Assembly: GCA_024226315.1 (NCBI GenBank)
Contig: JAAELT010000235.1
Coordinates: forward strand, 1 to 60,648
Reading direction: 5' to 3'
Length of the DNA stretch: 60,648 bases
DNA from: a bacterium
GTDB lineage: Bacteria; Acidobacteriota; Thermoanaerobaculia; Multivoradales; J023
Shown here: positions 1 to 8,389 of the stretch, piece by piece
How the letters are laid out: each line of letters begins with the position of its first letter
Position numbering within the stretch: position 1 is the stretch's first letter
Translations under genes and position numbers: made by a program
Notes under the pieces: generated by a model
What the model saw: the letters and a program-made list of their open reading frames with translations, nothing else
What the model was told of the DNA's origin: nothing
The model's database searches: none

Positions 1-57
1 GGGCAACAGCGCCAGAGCCACCAGCAAGCCGCGGAGCCGACAGCGCGTCACGCGCAC
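1..57 (-). CDS. N-terminus of an exported protein (partial, runs off the left edge)
   Basis: A GTG codon on the minus strand at 57-55 opens 19 codons up to the window edge. They read as a short basic stretch followed by a hydrophobic run (GLLVALALLP), which is what the start of a signal peptide looks like. An AAGGA-type ribosome binding site lies about 6 nt upstream of the GTG. The rest of the gene is outside the window, so no function can be given. Confidence 0.4.
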   Translation of the reverse strand, partial: MRVTRCRLRGLLVALALLP

Positions 58-227
58 GAGATTCCTTCCCGGCCGGAATGGGCTCATCGGTTGCTGCTGG
101 ACCGGCGTCAGCACGGTTCTCCGCATCGCTGCGAATCCTACCAAACGAGGCGGTCGAAGTCGGGGCCTCGTCGCTGGTGGCTGCCGGCCCGGCACTCTTT
201 ACGGACTACCCTTGCCGACCTCGACCT

Positions 228-500
228 TCACGACGGCTCCTGCGGCCTGAGCTCGGGCCGCTCGGCATAGACCAACTCCAAGCACTCGGGGCAGATGCCG
301 TGGCTGAGCTCGGCCTCGTTGACCTCGGACATCTTCTCCGCCACCAGTTGTGCAGCACCTGGAGGTTGATCGGATCGTCGTCGACCGCCAGGATGCGGGC
401 CGCGCCGGCGGCAGCTGGCGTTGCCGCCGCCGGGCGGGCGGCCAGCGGCGACTCGAGGCGCAGCTCACCGCCGTGGAGCTCGACCAGCTGCCGGGTCAAG
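228..500 (-). pseudogene. Remnant of a hybrid histidine kinase/response regulator
   Basis: Minus-strand frames here spell pieces of one protein. First comes the end of an HATPase_c domain (RQLVELHGGELRLES, the G2-box region). Then the start of a receiver domain (ILAVDDDPINLQVLHN, with the acidic pocket DDD). After a frame change at about 340-345 comes the tail MSEVNEAELSHGICPECLEL, a cysteine motif seen at the C-terminus of many sensor kinase/regulator proteins, ending in TGA at 228. About 100 residues of receiver domain are missing and the reading frame shifts at the join, so this is a decayed gene with an internal deletion. The upstream kinase body is absent. Confidence 0.7.
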
Positions 501-505
501 ACGTG

Positions 506-533
506 AAAAAACCCCGGTCCGAAGACCGGGGCT
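506..533 (-). terminator. Rho-independent terminator of the first TonB receptor gene
   Basis: An 8-bp perfect GC stem (512-519 with 524-531, loop CGAA) is followed on the minus strand by six T residues. It lies about 28 nt after the stop codon of the receptor gene, in the orientation expected for terminating it. Confidence 0.85.
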
Positions 534-560
534 CATCAAGCTTCTAGGTTCGCGGGGAAC

Positions 561-3560
561 TTAGAATCGGAACCCGACCGAGAAGCGGAAGGTCCGCGGG
601 GTCTGGTGGTCGTCCGCTTCGGTCGCCTGACCGAAGTCGGAGCCCTTGGTCCAGTGCACACCCTCGACCGGCGTTTCGGTGAAGGGATTGAACGTCGCCA
701 GGGATGAGGTGGTCGTAGCGTCGTTGATCGAGGTACCGACGAAGACCGCCCCGTCCTCGTTGAAGATGTTGAGCACTTCTGGCTGCACGAACACCTCGAA
801 CTGCTTACCCCAGAGGCTCCAGTTGAACGAGTAGTTCACCGCCACGTCGGTGTGGGTGATGTCGTCGGTGTGGAACGCGTCCCGATCCGAGAAAAAGATC
901 GGCACCGTCGGCGGCGACTCGAGGTAACCGAGGGCGGCTAGATCGACGAAGTTGCCGCTCGCCACGGCGCCGATGGCGCCGTAGGGCGTGCCCGTGTTGT
1001 AGCCCTGCAGCAGGCTCACGCTCAGGCTGTGGTGCTCGTTCTGCAACACGTCGTACACCAGCCACAGGCGCACCTTGTGTTTCTGGTCGATCGACAGGTC
1101 GCCGCTCGGCAGGAAGTTGGGGAACGCCTTCAGCTCTGGATAGGAGCTGGTCGACGGCGAATCCGTACCACCGCCGGTGAGCGGACCGTTGTCGGCGGTC
1201 TCGCCGTCGAAATTGCCGCTGGCGTTGGAGAAGGTCCAGTTACCGCCCAGATTCAGGCGGTCGGTCAAGCGATACTGGAACTGGGTGTGCAGACCCTCGT
1301 ACTCACGCTTCAGGACGGTGTCGTCGTTGGTGATGATGTTGAGGTCCGAAAAGCTGCCGTCCGGGTTCTGCACCTGGCCGGTAGTGGTGTCGACCTGCGT
1401 GGTGTAGAAGTCGTGGAACTCCCTGAGCACGATGTCCGCCCGCACCAGGCCCTTCGAGCCCAACCGCTTGGTGGCGCCGATCGCGATCTCGTCGGAGTTC
1501 GGAGTCTTCAGAGCATCGCGGGTCTGGGTGCCGACGCCGGGGATCGACAGGCTGATCCGGCAGGGACTGCCGGTCGGCACGCCGCCGCAAGGCGTCGTCA
1601 GGCCAAGGCCGCCGACGTTGTCGAACCAGGCGAAGATGATCGCCAGCGCTTCGTCCGTCGTCGTCAGACTCGACGTCGGCGCGTTCGGGTCCGGATTGAT
1701 GTCCGGGCCGTCGTAGCGGAACTGGTAGGTGGTCAGCGCACCAGCCGAGGCCGCGCCGTTGCCGACGTTGCCGCTGGTGACCAGCGCGTGCGAGTAGTTG
1801 CCATAGCTGGCGTTGAGCACCAGGTCACCGTCGCCCTTGACGTCGTAGGCCAGGCCCACGCGCGGGCTGATGTTGTTGTCGTCGGAGACCAGGGCGCCGC
1901 CGGCGTCAACCGCGTTGTTCTCGTTGTAGCGCAGGCCGAGGTTGAAGCTCCACTTGTCGTTCAGGCGCCAGTTGTCGTTGACGAAGAACGCCAGGGTCTC
2001 GAAGTCGGTGCCCTGGGTCGGGTTCTCGACCGGGTCGAAACGCAGCCGGTTGGGGCCGTTGGCGGTGAACTGCGGGAACACCTCGGTGCCACGATAGATG
2101 AACGGCTGGAAGGCCCAGACCGAGAAGTCGCTGCCCGACTGGTGATTCTCGACGATCACGATGTCCGAGAAGGTGTCGTAGCCGCCCACGATGTCGTGGG
2201 AGCCGGTCCTCTCACCGGAGAGGAAGTACGACGCCTTGACCAGGCCGTTCTCGTTGTTGCGCTGCTGGTCCTTGCACACCGCGCAGAATACCGGCGAGCC
2301 GATGAACGAGAAGCTGGTGAGGTCGACGAACCAGGTGCCGCCGATGCGCTCGGTGGTCAGCGCGCCGGCGCCCTTGGCGATGGTCAGGTCGCGCTCCGAG
2401 TACTGGGCCTCGACGAAGAAGCTCTCGGTGAGCACGCCGGTGTAGTTGCCGGAGATCAGCTCCTCGGGGTCTTCCCGCGACGGGTTGACCGTGGTCAGGT
2501 CGACGGCCGAGAAGTGGTTGTTGGCGGTCGACGCCTCGCGCTCCATCAAGGAGCCGATCAGGCGATGGCTCTCGGTGGGCGAAATGGTGAGCTTGTACTC
2601 CCCACGCTCGCGCACTCGCGTCTGGTCGAGATTGATGTTGGTGAACGGCAGCGTGTCCTGCCCTTCCCGCTCCAGGTCGCGGCCGGCGACGAAGAACCAC
2701 AGGTGATCCTTCAGGATGCGGCCACCGAGGGTGGCCTCGTAGGTCTCGTTGAGAGTGTCGTCCAGGTCTTGCGGGGAGAGCTGGTTCTTCCCTTCCCACG
2801 ACTCCTGGTTGTGGCTGACCCGGAACGAGCCCGAGAGCTGGTTGCCGCCGGACTTGGTGATCACGTTGACCACGCCGCCGGCGAAGCGGCCGTACTCGGC
2901 CGAGATACCGGAGGTGGAGACCGTGGTCTCCTGCACCGCGTCCTCGATGATGAACTCGATGGCCTGGCCGCGGAGGTTCTCGTTGACCGTCACGCCGTTG
3001 ACCATGAACAGGTTCTCGTAGCTCTGCGAGCCCGAGATGGTGATGGCGAAGCCTTCGTCGCTGGTGTTCGCCGGCCCGGTGGCGTGCACGCCGGGGGCCA
3101 GCAGCACCGCCTGCTCGATGGAACGGGCAACCGCCAGCTTCTCGATGGTCTCCTTCTCATAAGTGGTCTGAGAGGAGATCTGGCCCGAAATGGTGCCGGT
3201 GTCGCCGGTGACGATGATCTCTTCGACGACCTCCGACAGATCCATCGCGGTGTCGATGCGCGCGTTCTGCTGCACGTTGACCTTGACCGCCTTGCGTACG
3301 GTGTTGGCGCCCTCGAGCTCGAAAGTCAGCTCGTAACCGCCTGCCGGCAGACCGGCAAACACGTAGTCGCCGTTGGCCGAAGTCGAGGTCGTCCGGGTGC
3401 CCTGCAGCGAGGGCGAGGTCGCGGTGACCGTGACGCCGGGAGCGGCGCCGCCGTCGATCGTGACCCGGCCGGATACCTTGCCGGTGTTCGCTTGCGAGAA
3501 AGCCGGCAGCGTAGCTACCAGAAAGCAGATCGCAGCGATCGATAAAATCCTTTTCCTCAT
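561..3560 (-). CDS. TonB-dependent outer-membrane receptor with carboxypeptidase-regulatory-like domain (copy 1)
   Basis: 999 residues. A signal peptide (about residues 1-24, cut near FSQA) is followed by a carboxypeptidase-regulatory-like beta-sandwich (about 28-105, GKVSGRVTIDG), a plug domain (about 130-235, including YGRFAGGVVNVITKSGGN) and a long outer-membrane beta-barrel ending in aromatic FRFSVGFRF. This is the large 'Oar/SusC-like' receptor type abundant in Acidobacteriota; the ligand cannot be read from sequence. ATG is preceded by AAGGAGGAACGG on the minus strand. A close paralogue lies at 5048-8044; the two align along their whole length and share wording in plug and barrel. A candidate sigma-54 promoter lies about 120 nt upstream and a strong terminator follows. 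Confidence 0.93.
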   Translation of the reverse strand: MRKRILSIAAICFLVATLPAFSQANTGKVSGRVTIDGGAAPGVTVTATSPSLQGTRTTSTSANGDYVFAGLPAGGYELTFELEGANTVRKAVKVNVQQNARIDTAMDLSEVVEEIIVTGDTGTISGQISSQTTYEKETIEKLAVARSIEQAVLLAPGVHATGPANTSDEGFAITISGSQSYENLFMVNGVTVNENLRGQAIEFIIEDAVQETTVSTSGISAEYGRFAGGVVNVITKSGGNQLSGSFRVSHNQESWEGKNQLSPQDLDDTLNETYEATLGGRILKDHLWFFVAGRDLEREGQDTLPFTNINLDQTRVRERGEYKLTISPTESHRLIGSLMEREASTANNHFSAVDLTTVNPSREDPEELISGNYTGVLTESFFVEAQYSERDLTIAKGAGALTTERIGGTWFVDLTSFSFIGSPVFCAVCKDQQRNNENGLVKASYFLSGERTGSHDIVGGYDTFSDIVIVENHQSGSDFSVWAFQPFIYRGTEVFPQFTANGPNRLRFDPVENPTQGTDFETLAFFVNDNWRLNDKWSFNLGLRYNENNAVDAGGALVSDDNNISPRVGLAYDVKGDGDLVLNASYGNYSHALVTSGNVGNGAASAGALTTYQFRYDGPDINPDPNAPTSSLTTTDEALAIIFAWFDNVGGLGLTTPCGGVPTGSPCRISLSIPGVGTQTRDALKTPNSDEIAIGATKRLGSKGLVRADIVLREFHDFYTTQVDTTTGQVQNPDGSFSDLNIITNDDTVLKREYEGLHTQFQYRLTDRLNLGGNWTFSNASGNFDGETADNGPLTGGGTDSPSTSSYPELKAFPNFLPSGDLSIDQKHKVRLWLVYDVLQNEHHSLSVSLLQGYNTGTPYGAIGAVASGNFVDLAALGYLESPPTVPIFFSDRDAFHTDDITHTDVAVNYSFNWSLWGKQFEVFVQPEVLNIFNEDGAVFVGTSINDATTTSSLATFNPFTETPVEGVHWTKGSDFGQATEADDHQTPRTFRFSVGFRF

Positions 3561-3679
3561 CCGTTCCTCCTTGTTCGGGTGTTCCTCGTCCGGAGCTTCT
3601 TCCTATTTCTCTTTCGCCGCCCCTCATGGAGCCGCGCTTCGGACTGCTGAAGTGGATACACGTTCCAGCTCGTCGCATT

Positions 3680-3695
3680 TGCAAAACGGGTGCCA
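3680..3695 (-). promoter_or_regulatory. Candidate sigma-54 (-24/-12) promoter of TonB receptor 1
   Basis: The minus strand reads TGGCAC, five bases, then TTGCA, matching the RpoN consensus TGGCAC-N5-TTGCW at every conserved position. Predicted start of transcription is near 3668, giving a leader of about 110 nt. The second receptor has the same element at the same distance from its start codon, which supports the call. Confidence 0.7.
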
Positions 3696-3789
3696 GGGAC
3701 GAGCTGCCGTGGATCCGGGACGATCGTGGTTCTAGCCTTTCTTGTACGTGTCTTCCGCCCCGCTGGTTGCGTTGCCGGTTCATCCTGGT

Positions 3790-3820
3790 GAACCCGAATT
3801 CAACTCGTTGAATCGGGTTC
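3790..3820. promoter_or_regulatory. Palindromic candidate enhancer site upstream of the sigma-54 promoter (receptor 1)
   Basis: An inverted repeat with outer half-sites GAACCC and GGGTTC separated by 19 nt; the pairing continues inward (GA.TTCA/TGAATC). It lies 95-125 bp upstream of the -24 element, the usual place for a bacterial enhancer-binding protein. The second receptor has GAACCC-N18-GGGTTC at nearly the same distance. Confidence 0.55.
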
Positions 3821-4055
3821 GCCAGCCGAACATCGACCACAGCGTGCCGATCGGGGGGACGAGCAGCGATCTCGCGCCACCCCGGAGGATACTGGCCGTC
3901 CGCTTCGGGCGACGTGTCGCAACCTTCCGATCGCCTGGACAAGTCGGCGATTGCGGTCGCGTCTACCTACGCTGGGACGAGCAGCGTCGCGGCGTCGGGG
4001 ACCCGCAGTCTGGCAAGTGGGGGCGGCGGATCGAACGTCGGGACGACGCTCCCAG

Positions 4056-4889
4056 CTAGGCCGGCCGGTTCCCGAGCAGCTTCAGGAGGCGATCGCGGCG
4101 CTTGAGAACGGCTTTGACCTGCCTGTCCTCCAGGAGATCGCCGACCAACCGGTCGAGAGTCTCGAAGTCGATCCCCCGTAGCCGCTGCTCGACGTGTGCC
4201 GGCACGGAGAAGCTCTCGACGCTGCCACGCGCCGAGGGCGGCGGCGTCGGCAGCAGCCAGAAAGTCCGCGAATGGTCGATCGGGTGGAACACGTCTCGAT
4301 CGACGTTGATCAGGATGTTCCCGAAGTTGCGGTCGGCGTTGTAGATCAGGGCGTCGAGGATGTACATCAACCCCAGTCTCTCGATCAGCAGATCAGAGTT
4401 CCCGACCGCCGTGTCTGCATCCTTCATCACCTCTTCGAGGGTTCTCACGTCCTCGATCCAAAGCTGAACCGAGCCGGTCTCACCGTCGATCGTCCGAATC
4501 ACGGTCACCGGTACGAGCCCGATACCCACCAACCGATCCAGCCGATAGGCGGCCACTTCGTAGACGTACTTGTCCGAGTACTCCCGCCGGATACGGTTCA
4601 CGACCGCCGTGCCAGCGGTCTCCTGGTCGATGGTCTTGAAGATTGCCCGATGTACGACGCCGCCCCGTCTCAGAGTCAGTCGTCTGGGTCTGGTGATTCC
4701 CTCGCCCACCTCTTCGGTCTCGACGACCTCGGCATGCCTCAGGAAGTTCTCCATGGCGAGGTCCGCGGGTGAGCGACCAGAAGGATCCGTGACCGTCGCC
4801 CCGGCGGCGGGCGAAACCCCGGCCAGCAAAACGACGGACAAGGCAAGACCTCGAATCTCGCCAAGGTCGAATCTCGTTGTCTTCTTCAT
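4056..4889 (-). CDS. Exported kinase-like (FAM20C/HipA/PI3K-like fold) protein
   Basis: 277 residues from the ATG at 4889, chosen because GGAGG lies 8 nt upstream and because a signal peptide (residues 1-31, ending AAGA) follows directly. The mature part carries a pattern like FAM20/HipA/phosphatidylinositol-type kinases: a lysine in AIFKTID (K85), a catalytic-loop-like NADRNFGN (D186, N191) and a metal-binding-like PIDHSRTF (D205). An exported protein with kinase residues is unusual; whether it has kinase activity is unknown. It lies between two paralogous TonB receptor genes, 158 nt after the second one and on the same strand, and could be reached by readthrough of the weak terminator at 4990-5013. 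The open frame continues upstream of the ATG, but that extension is a shadow of the receptor gene. Confidence 0.7.
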   Translation of the reverse strand: MKKTTRFDLGEIRGLALSVVLLAGVSPAAGATVTDPSGRSPADLAMENFLRHAEVVETEEVGEGITRPRRLTLRRGGVVHRAIFKTIDQETAGTAVVNRIRREYSDKYVYEVAAYRLDRLVGIGLVPVTVIRTIDGETGSVQLWIEDVRTLEEVMKDADTAVGNSDLLIERLGLMYILDALIYNADRNFGNILINVDRDVFHPIDHSRTFWLLPTPPPSARGSVESFSVPAHVEQRLRGIDFETLDRLVGDLLEDRQVKAVLKRRDRLLKLLGNRPA

Positions 4890-4989
4890 GTCGGATCGCC
4901 TCCGCTTCATTTCTCGATACGCCGGAAACGCCTCGAGGTTGCGCTCGAGACGGAGACTTCGCCGCCGACGCGGGGCCGGAATCGAGAGA

Positions 4990-5013
4990 AGCCCCGGTCC
5001 GAAGACCGGGGCT
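4990..5013 (-). terminator. Terminator-like hairpin after TonB receptor 2 (weak T tract)
   Basis: A 10-bp perfect stem (4990-4999 with 5004-5013, loop CGAA) with the same core as the hairpin at 512-531. On the minus strand it is followed by TCTCTC rather than a run of T, so termination may be partial and allow transcription into the kinase-like gene. Confidence 0.6.
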
Positions 5014-5047
5014 CCGCCGGCAGTCTCGTGCGGAGACTTCTGACCGC

Positions 5048-8044
5048 CTAGAAGCGAAATCCCACCGAGAAGCGGAAGGTCCGAGGCACCTGGTAGTCCG
5101 CCGCCTCGGTCGGCTGCCCGAAGTCCGAGCCCAGGTCCCAGTGCACTCCCCGCACCGGCGCGGTGGTGAAGGGATTGAATGCCGCCAGACTCGGATCGGT
5201 GGTGTTGTCGTCGACCCCCTTGTTGACGAAAACGACCCCGTCCTCGTTGAAGACGTTGAGCATCTCCGGCTGCACGAACACCTCGACGGGCTTGCCGAAC
5301 AGGCTCCAGCTGAACGAGTAATTGGCCGCGATGTCGGTCTGGGTGATGTCGTCGGTACGGAACGCGTCGCGATCGGTGAAGAAGATCGGCACCGTTGGCG
5401 GCGCCTCGAGGTAGCCGAGGGCATCCAGGTCGACGAAGTCGCCGCTCGCCACGTTGCCGATGGCGGCGTAGGGCGTGCCGGTGTTGAAGTGCTGCAACAG
5501 GCTGACGCTCAGGTTGTGGTGCTCGCTTCGCAACAGGTCGTACACCGCCCACAGCCGCACCTTGTGCTCCTGGTCGATCATCAGGTCGCCGCGCGGCAGG
5601 TAGCCGGGGAACGCCTTGAGCTCCGGATAGGCGCTGGTCGAGGGCGAGTCCGAGCCGCCGCCGGTCAGCGGTCCTTGATTCTTGGTCTCGCCGTCGAAGT
5701 TGCCGCTGGCGTTCGACCAGGTCCAGTTGCCACCCAGGTTCAGGCGATCGGTCAACCGGTACTGGAACTGGCTGTGCAGGCCCTCGTACTCGCGCTCCAG
5801 GACGCTGTCGTCGTTGGTGATGATGTTGAGGTCCGAAAAGCTGCCGTCCGGGTTCTGTACCTGGCCGGTGGTGGTGTCGACCTGGGTGGTGTAGAAGTCG
5901 TGGAACTCCCGCAACACCACGTCGGCGCGCACCAGGCCCTTGGCGCCCAGCCGCTTGGTGACGCCGAGCGCGAGCTCGTCGGAGCTCGGGGTCACCAGGG
6001 CGTCACGCACCTGGGTGCCGACGCCCGGGATCGACAGGCTGATGCGGCAAGGCTGGCCGGGCGCCGCCGCCGAGCAGGGGGTGGTGAGGCCCAGGCCGCC
6101 GGCGTTGTCGAACCAGTCGAAGATGATCGCCAGAGCGTCCTCATTGCCGGTCAGGTTCGGCGCGTTGCGGTCCGGGTTGATGTCCGGGCCGGTGTAGAGG
6201 AACGAGTAGCCGGTCAGCGCGCCGGCCGTGGCGGCGCCGTTGGCGACGTTGCCGCCCGAGCTCAGGGTGTGCGAGTAGTTGCCGTAGCTGGCATTGACCA
6301 CCAGGTCACCATCGCCCTTGACGTCGTAGGCGATGCCCAGCCGGGGACTGATGTTGGTGTCGTCGGAGACCAGCCCGCCGCCGGCGTCCACCGAGTTGTT
6401 CTCGTTGTAACGCACGCCGAGGTTGAAGGTCCACTTGTCGTTGAGCCGCCAGGAGTCGTTGACGAACAAGGCCCGGGTCTCGAAGTCGGTGCCCAGGGTC
6501 GGGTTCTCGGCCGGGTCGAAGCGCAGGCGGTTGGCGCCGTTGGCGCTGAACTGCGGGAACACGTCGGTGCCGCGGAAGATCAACGGCTCGAAGCTCCAGG
6601 CCGAGTAATCGCTTCCCGACTGGTGGTTCTCGACGATGAAAATGTCGGTGAAGGTGTCGTAGCCGGCCACGATGTCGTGGGAGCCGATCCTCTCGCCGGA
6701 AAGGAAGTAGGACGCCTTCAGGATGCCGTTCTCGTTGTTGCGCTCCTGGTCCGTGCACACCGCGCAGAAGGGCGGTGAAGCGACGAATTTGAAGGCCGTC
6801 AAGTCGACGATCCAGGTACCGCCGATACGCTCTCTGGTCAGAGCGCCGGCGCCTTTGTTGATGGTGAATTCGCGCTCCGAGTACTGGGCCTCGACGAAGA
6901 AGCTGTCGGTGAGCACGCCGGTGTAGTTGCCCGACCACAGCTCTTCCGGATTCTCCACGCTAGGGTTGACGGTGGTCAGGTCGACGGCATCGAAGTGAGT
7001 GTTGGTGGACGTGGAGTCGCGGCTCATCAAGGAACCGATCAGGCGGTGACGCTCGGTCGGCGAGACGGTCAGCTTTGCTTCCTGGCGCTCGCGAGCGAAG
7101 GTCTGATCGAGGTCGATGCTGGTGAAGGGCAGGGTGTCCTGGCCCGTGCGCTCGAGGTCGCGGCCGGCGACAAAGAACCACAGGTGGTCCTTCAAGATGC
7201 GGCCACCGAGGGTGGCCTCGAAGGTCTTGTTGGTGGTGTTGTCCAATTCTTCGGGCGACAGCGGATTGCGGCCTTCCCAGGCCTCCTTGTCGTAGTTGAC
7301 GCGGAACGAGCCCGACAGCTGGTTGCCGCCGGACCTGGTGATCACGTTGACCACGCCGCCGGCGAAGCGGCCGTACTCGGCCGAGATGCCGGAAGTCGAG
7401 ATCGTGGTCTCCTGCACCGCGTCTTCGATGATGAACTCGCGCGCCTGGCCGCGCAGGTTCTCGTTCACCGTAACGCCGTTGACCATGAACAGGCTCTCGT
7501 AGCTCTGAGCACCGGAGATGGTGATGGCGAAGCCTTCTTCGGCCGCTTCCCTCTGCGGCCCGGTGGCGTGTACGCCAGGCGCCAGCAGCACCGACTGCTC
7601 GATGCTGCGGCTGACCGCCAGCTTCTCGACCATGTCCTTCTCATAAGTGGTCTGAGAAGAGATCTGGCCCGAGATGGTGCCGAGGTCGCCGGTGACGATG
7701 ATCTCCTCCACCACTTCCGAGAGGTCCATGGCGGTGTCGATGCGGGAGGTCTGCTGCACCGAGACCTTCACCTCCTTGCGCACGGTGTTGGCACCCTCGA
7801 GCTCGAAAACCAGCTCGTAGGTTCCGGCCGGCAGCTGGGCGAAGACATAGTGACCGGTGGTCGTGACGGCGGTCGTCCGGGTGCCCTGCAGCGCCTCCGA
7901 AGTGGCGCTGACCGTCACTCCTGGCGCGGCGTCGCCGTCGATCGTCACCCGCCCGGAGATCTTTCCGGTATTCGCCTGCGAAAAAGCCGGCAGAGTCGCC
8001 AGCAAGCAGCAGGCCGCCGCGATGAAAAAGGTTCTGGTCGTCAT
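5048..8044 (-). CDS. TonB-dependent outer-membrane receptor with carboxypeptidase-regulatory-like domain (copy 2)
   Basis: 998 residues from the ATG at 8044, which has AGGAGG 5 nt upstream and opens a signal peptide (MTTRTFFIAAACCLLATLPA); the longer open frame to 8095 would place 17 polar residues before it. The architecture equals copy 1: carboxypeptidase-regulatory-like domain, plug (YGRFAGGVVNVITRSGGN), barrel, and the same terminal FRFSVGFRF. The pair looks like a gene duplication that also copied the promoter region. Ligand unknown. Confidence 0.93.
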   Translation of the reverse strand: MTTRTFFIAAACCLLATLPAFSQANTGKISGRVTIDGDAAPGVTVSATSEALQGTRTTAVTTTGHYVFAQLPAGTYELVFELEGANTVRKEVKVSVQQTSRIDTAMDLSEVVEEIIVTGDLGTISGQISSQTTYEKDMVEKLAVSRSIEQSVLLAPGVHATGPQREAAEEGFAITISGAQSYESLFMVNGVTVNENLRGQAREFIIEDAVQETTISTSGISAEYGRFAGGVVNVITRSGGNQLSGSFRVNYDKEAWEGRNPLSPEELDNTTNKTFEATLGGRILKDHLWFFVAGRDLERTGQDTLPFTSIDLDQTFARERQEAKLTVSPTERHRLIGSLMSRDSTSTNTHFDAVDLTTVNPSVENPEELWSGNYTGVLTDSFFVEAQYSEREFTINKGAGALTRERIGGTWIVDLTAFKFVASPPFCAVCTDQERNNENGILKASYFLSGERIGSHDIVAGYDTFTDIFIVENHQSGSDYSAWSFEPLIFRGTDVFPQFSANGANRLRFDPAENPTLGTDFETRALFVNDSWRLNDKWTFNLGVRYNENNSVDAGGGLVSDDTNISPRLGIAYDVKGDGDLVVNASYGNYSHTLSSGGNVANGAATAGALTGYSFLYTGPDINPDRNAPNLTGNEDALAIIFDWFDNAGGLGLTTPCSAAAPGQPCRISLSIPGVGTQVRDALVTPSSDELALGVTKRLGAKGLVRADVVLREFHDFYTTQVDTTTGQVQNPDGSFSDLNIITNDDSVLEREYEGLHSQFQYRLTDRLNLGGNWTWSNASGNFDGETKNQGPLTGGGSDSPSTSAYPELKAFPGYLPRGDLMIDQEHKVRLWAVYDLLRSEHHNLSVSLLQHFNTGTPYAAIGNVASGDFVDLDALGYLEAPPTVPIFFTDRDAFRTDDITQTDIAANYSFSWSLFGKPVEVFVQPEMLNVFNEDGVVFVNKGVDDNTTDPSLAAFNPFTTAPVRGVHWDLGSDFGQPTEAADYQVPRTFRFSVGFRF

Positions 8045-8163
8045 CTGGTCCTCCTGTTCATTGGTTCGAACGGTCACTTCCTGTTCCTCGGGCACACTTC
8101 TCCATCGCCAGCGCGTCCACCTGGATGCCCGGATCAGAAAACTGTGCCCTACACCCGAGTATG

Positions 8164-8179
8164 AGCAAGGGCAATGCCA
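8164..8179 (-). promoter_or_regulatory. Candidate sigma-54 (-24/-12) promoter of TonB receptor 2
   Basis: Minus strand TGGCAT, five bases, TTGCT: the RpoN pattern with correct GG-to-GC spacing. It is about 120 nt from the start codon, as in receptor 1. The rest of this 345-bp divergent gap (8045-8389) also contains the palindrome at 8283-8312 and the upstream region of the VWA gene on the plus strand. Confidence 0.65.
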
Positions 8180-8282
8180 GGGACAGTCTGTCGAGCCCCC
8201 GGGATCGATCCGCCACTCGGCCGAACATGCCGAGCTACGCGATACGAAACCTCCAGTGAATTGGACCGAAAGTCAGATCTCT

Positions 8283-8312
8283 GAACCCAGCCAGCCTGGT
8301 GCAGAAGGGTTC
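8283..8312. promoter_or_regulatory. Palindromic candidate enhancer site (receptor 2)
   Basis: GAACCC and GGGTTC half-sites separated by 18 nt, 104-133 bp upstream of the -24 element. Only the outer half-sites match the copy at 3790-3820; the inner part differs, so the shared hexamers are the candidate recognition core. The site also lies about 80 bp before the divergent VWA gene and could affect it. Confidence 0.5.
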
Positions 8313-8389
8313 GGACGCCGGCTGGGCGGGGCCGGTCGTTGACCCCGTCCGTTGGCCTCTGCACCTGGTTTGTGAAAGAGTTTCGGTCC

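Larger units (their letters stand above)
3561..4055. other. 495-bp intergenic regulatory region upstream of TonB receptor 1
   Basis: This gap separates the receptor start from the stop codon of the kinase-like gene. It holds the ribosome binding site, the candidate sigma-54 promoter at 3680-3695 and the palindrome at 3790-3820. I see no gene I can support in 3821-4055; short open frames there show no recognisable protein. Confidence 0.6.

Noticed and set aside
1029..3545. 838-codon open frame on the plus strand opposite TonB receptor 1
   Set aside because: It is the antisense shadow of a GC-rich gene, with Arg/Val/Ala/Asp-biased composition and no recognisable domain. The same applies to other long antisense frames, such as those at 4877-6778, 40084-41697 and 48362-50821.
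4890..5552. N-terminal extension of the kinase-like protein
   Set aside because: This part is a different frame of the TonB receptor 2 gene; the ATG at 4889 has its own ribosome binding site and signal peptide.
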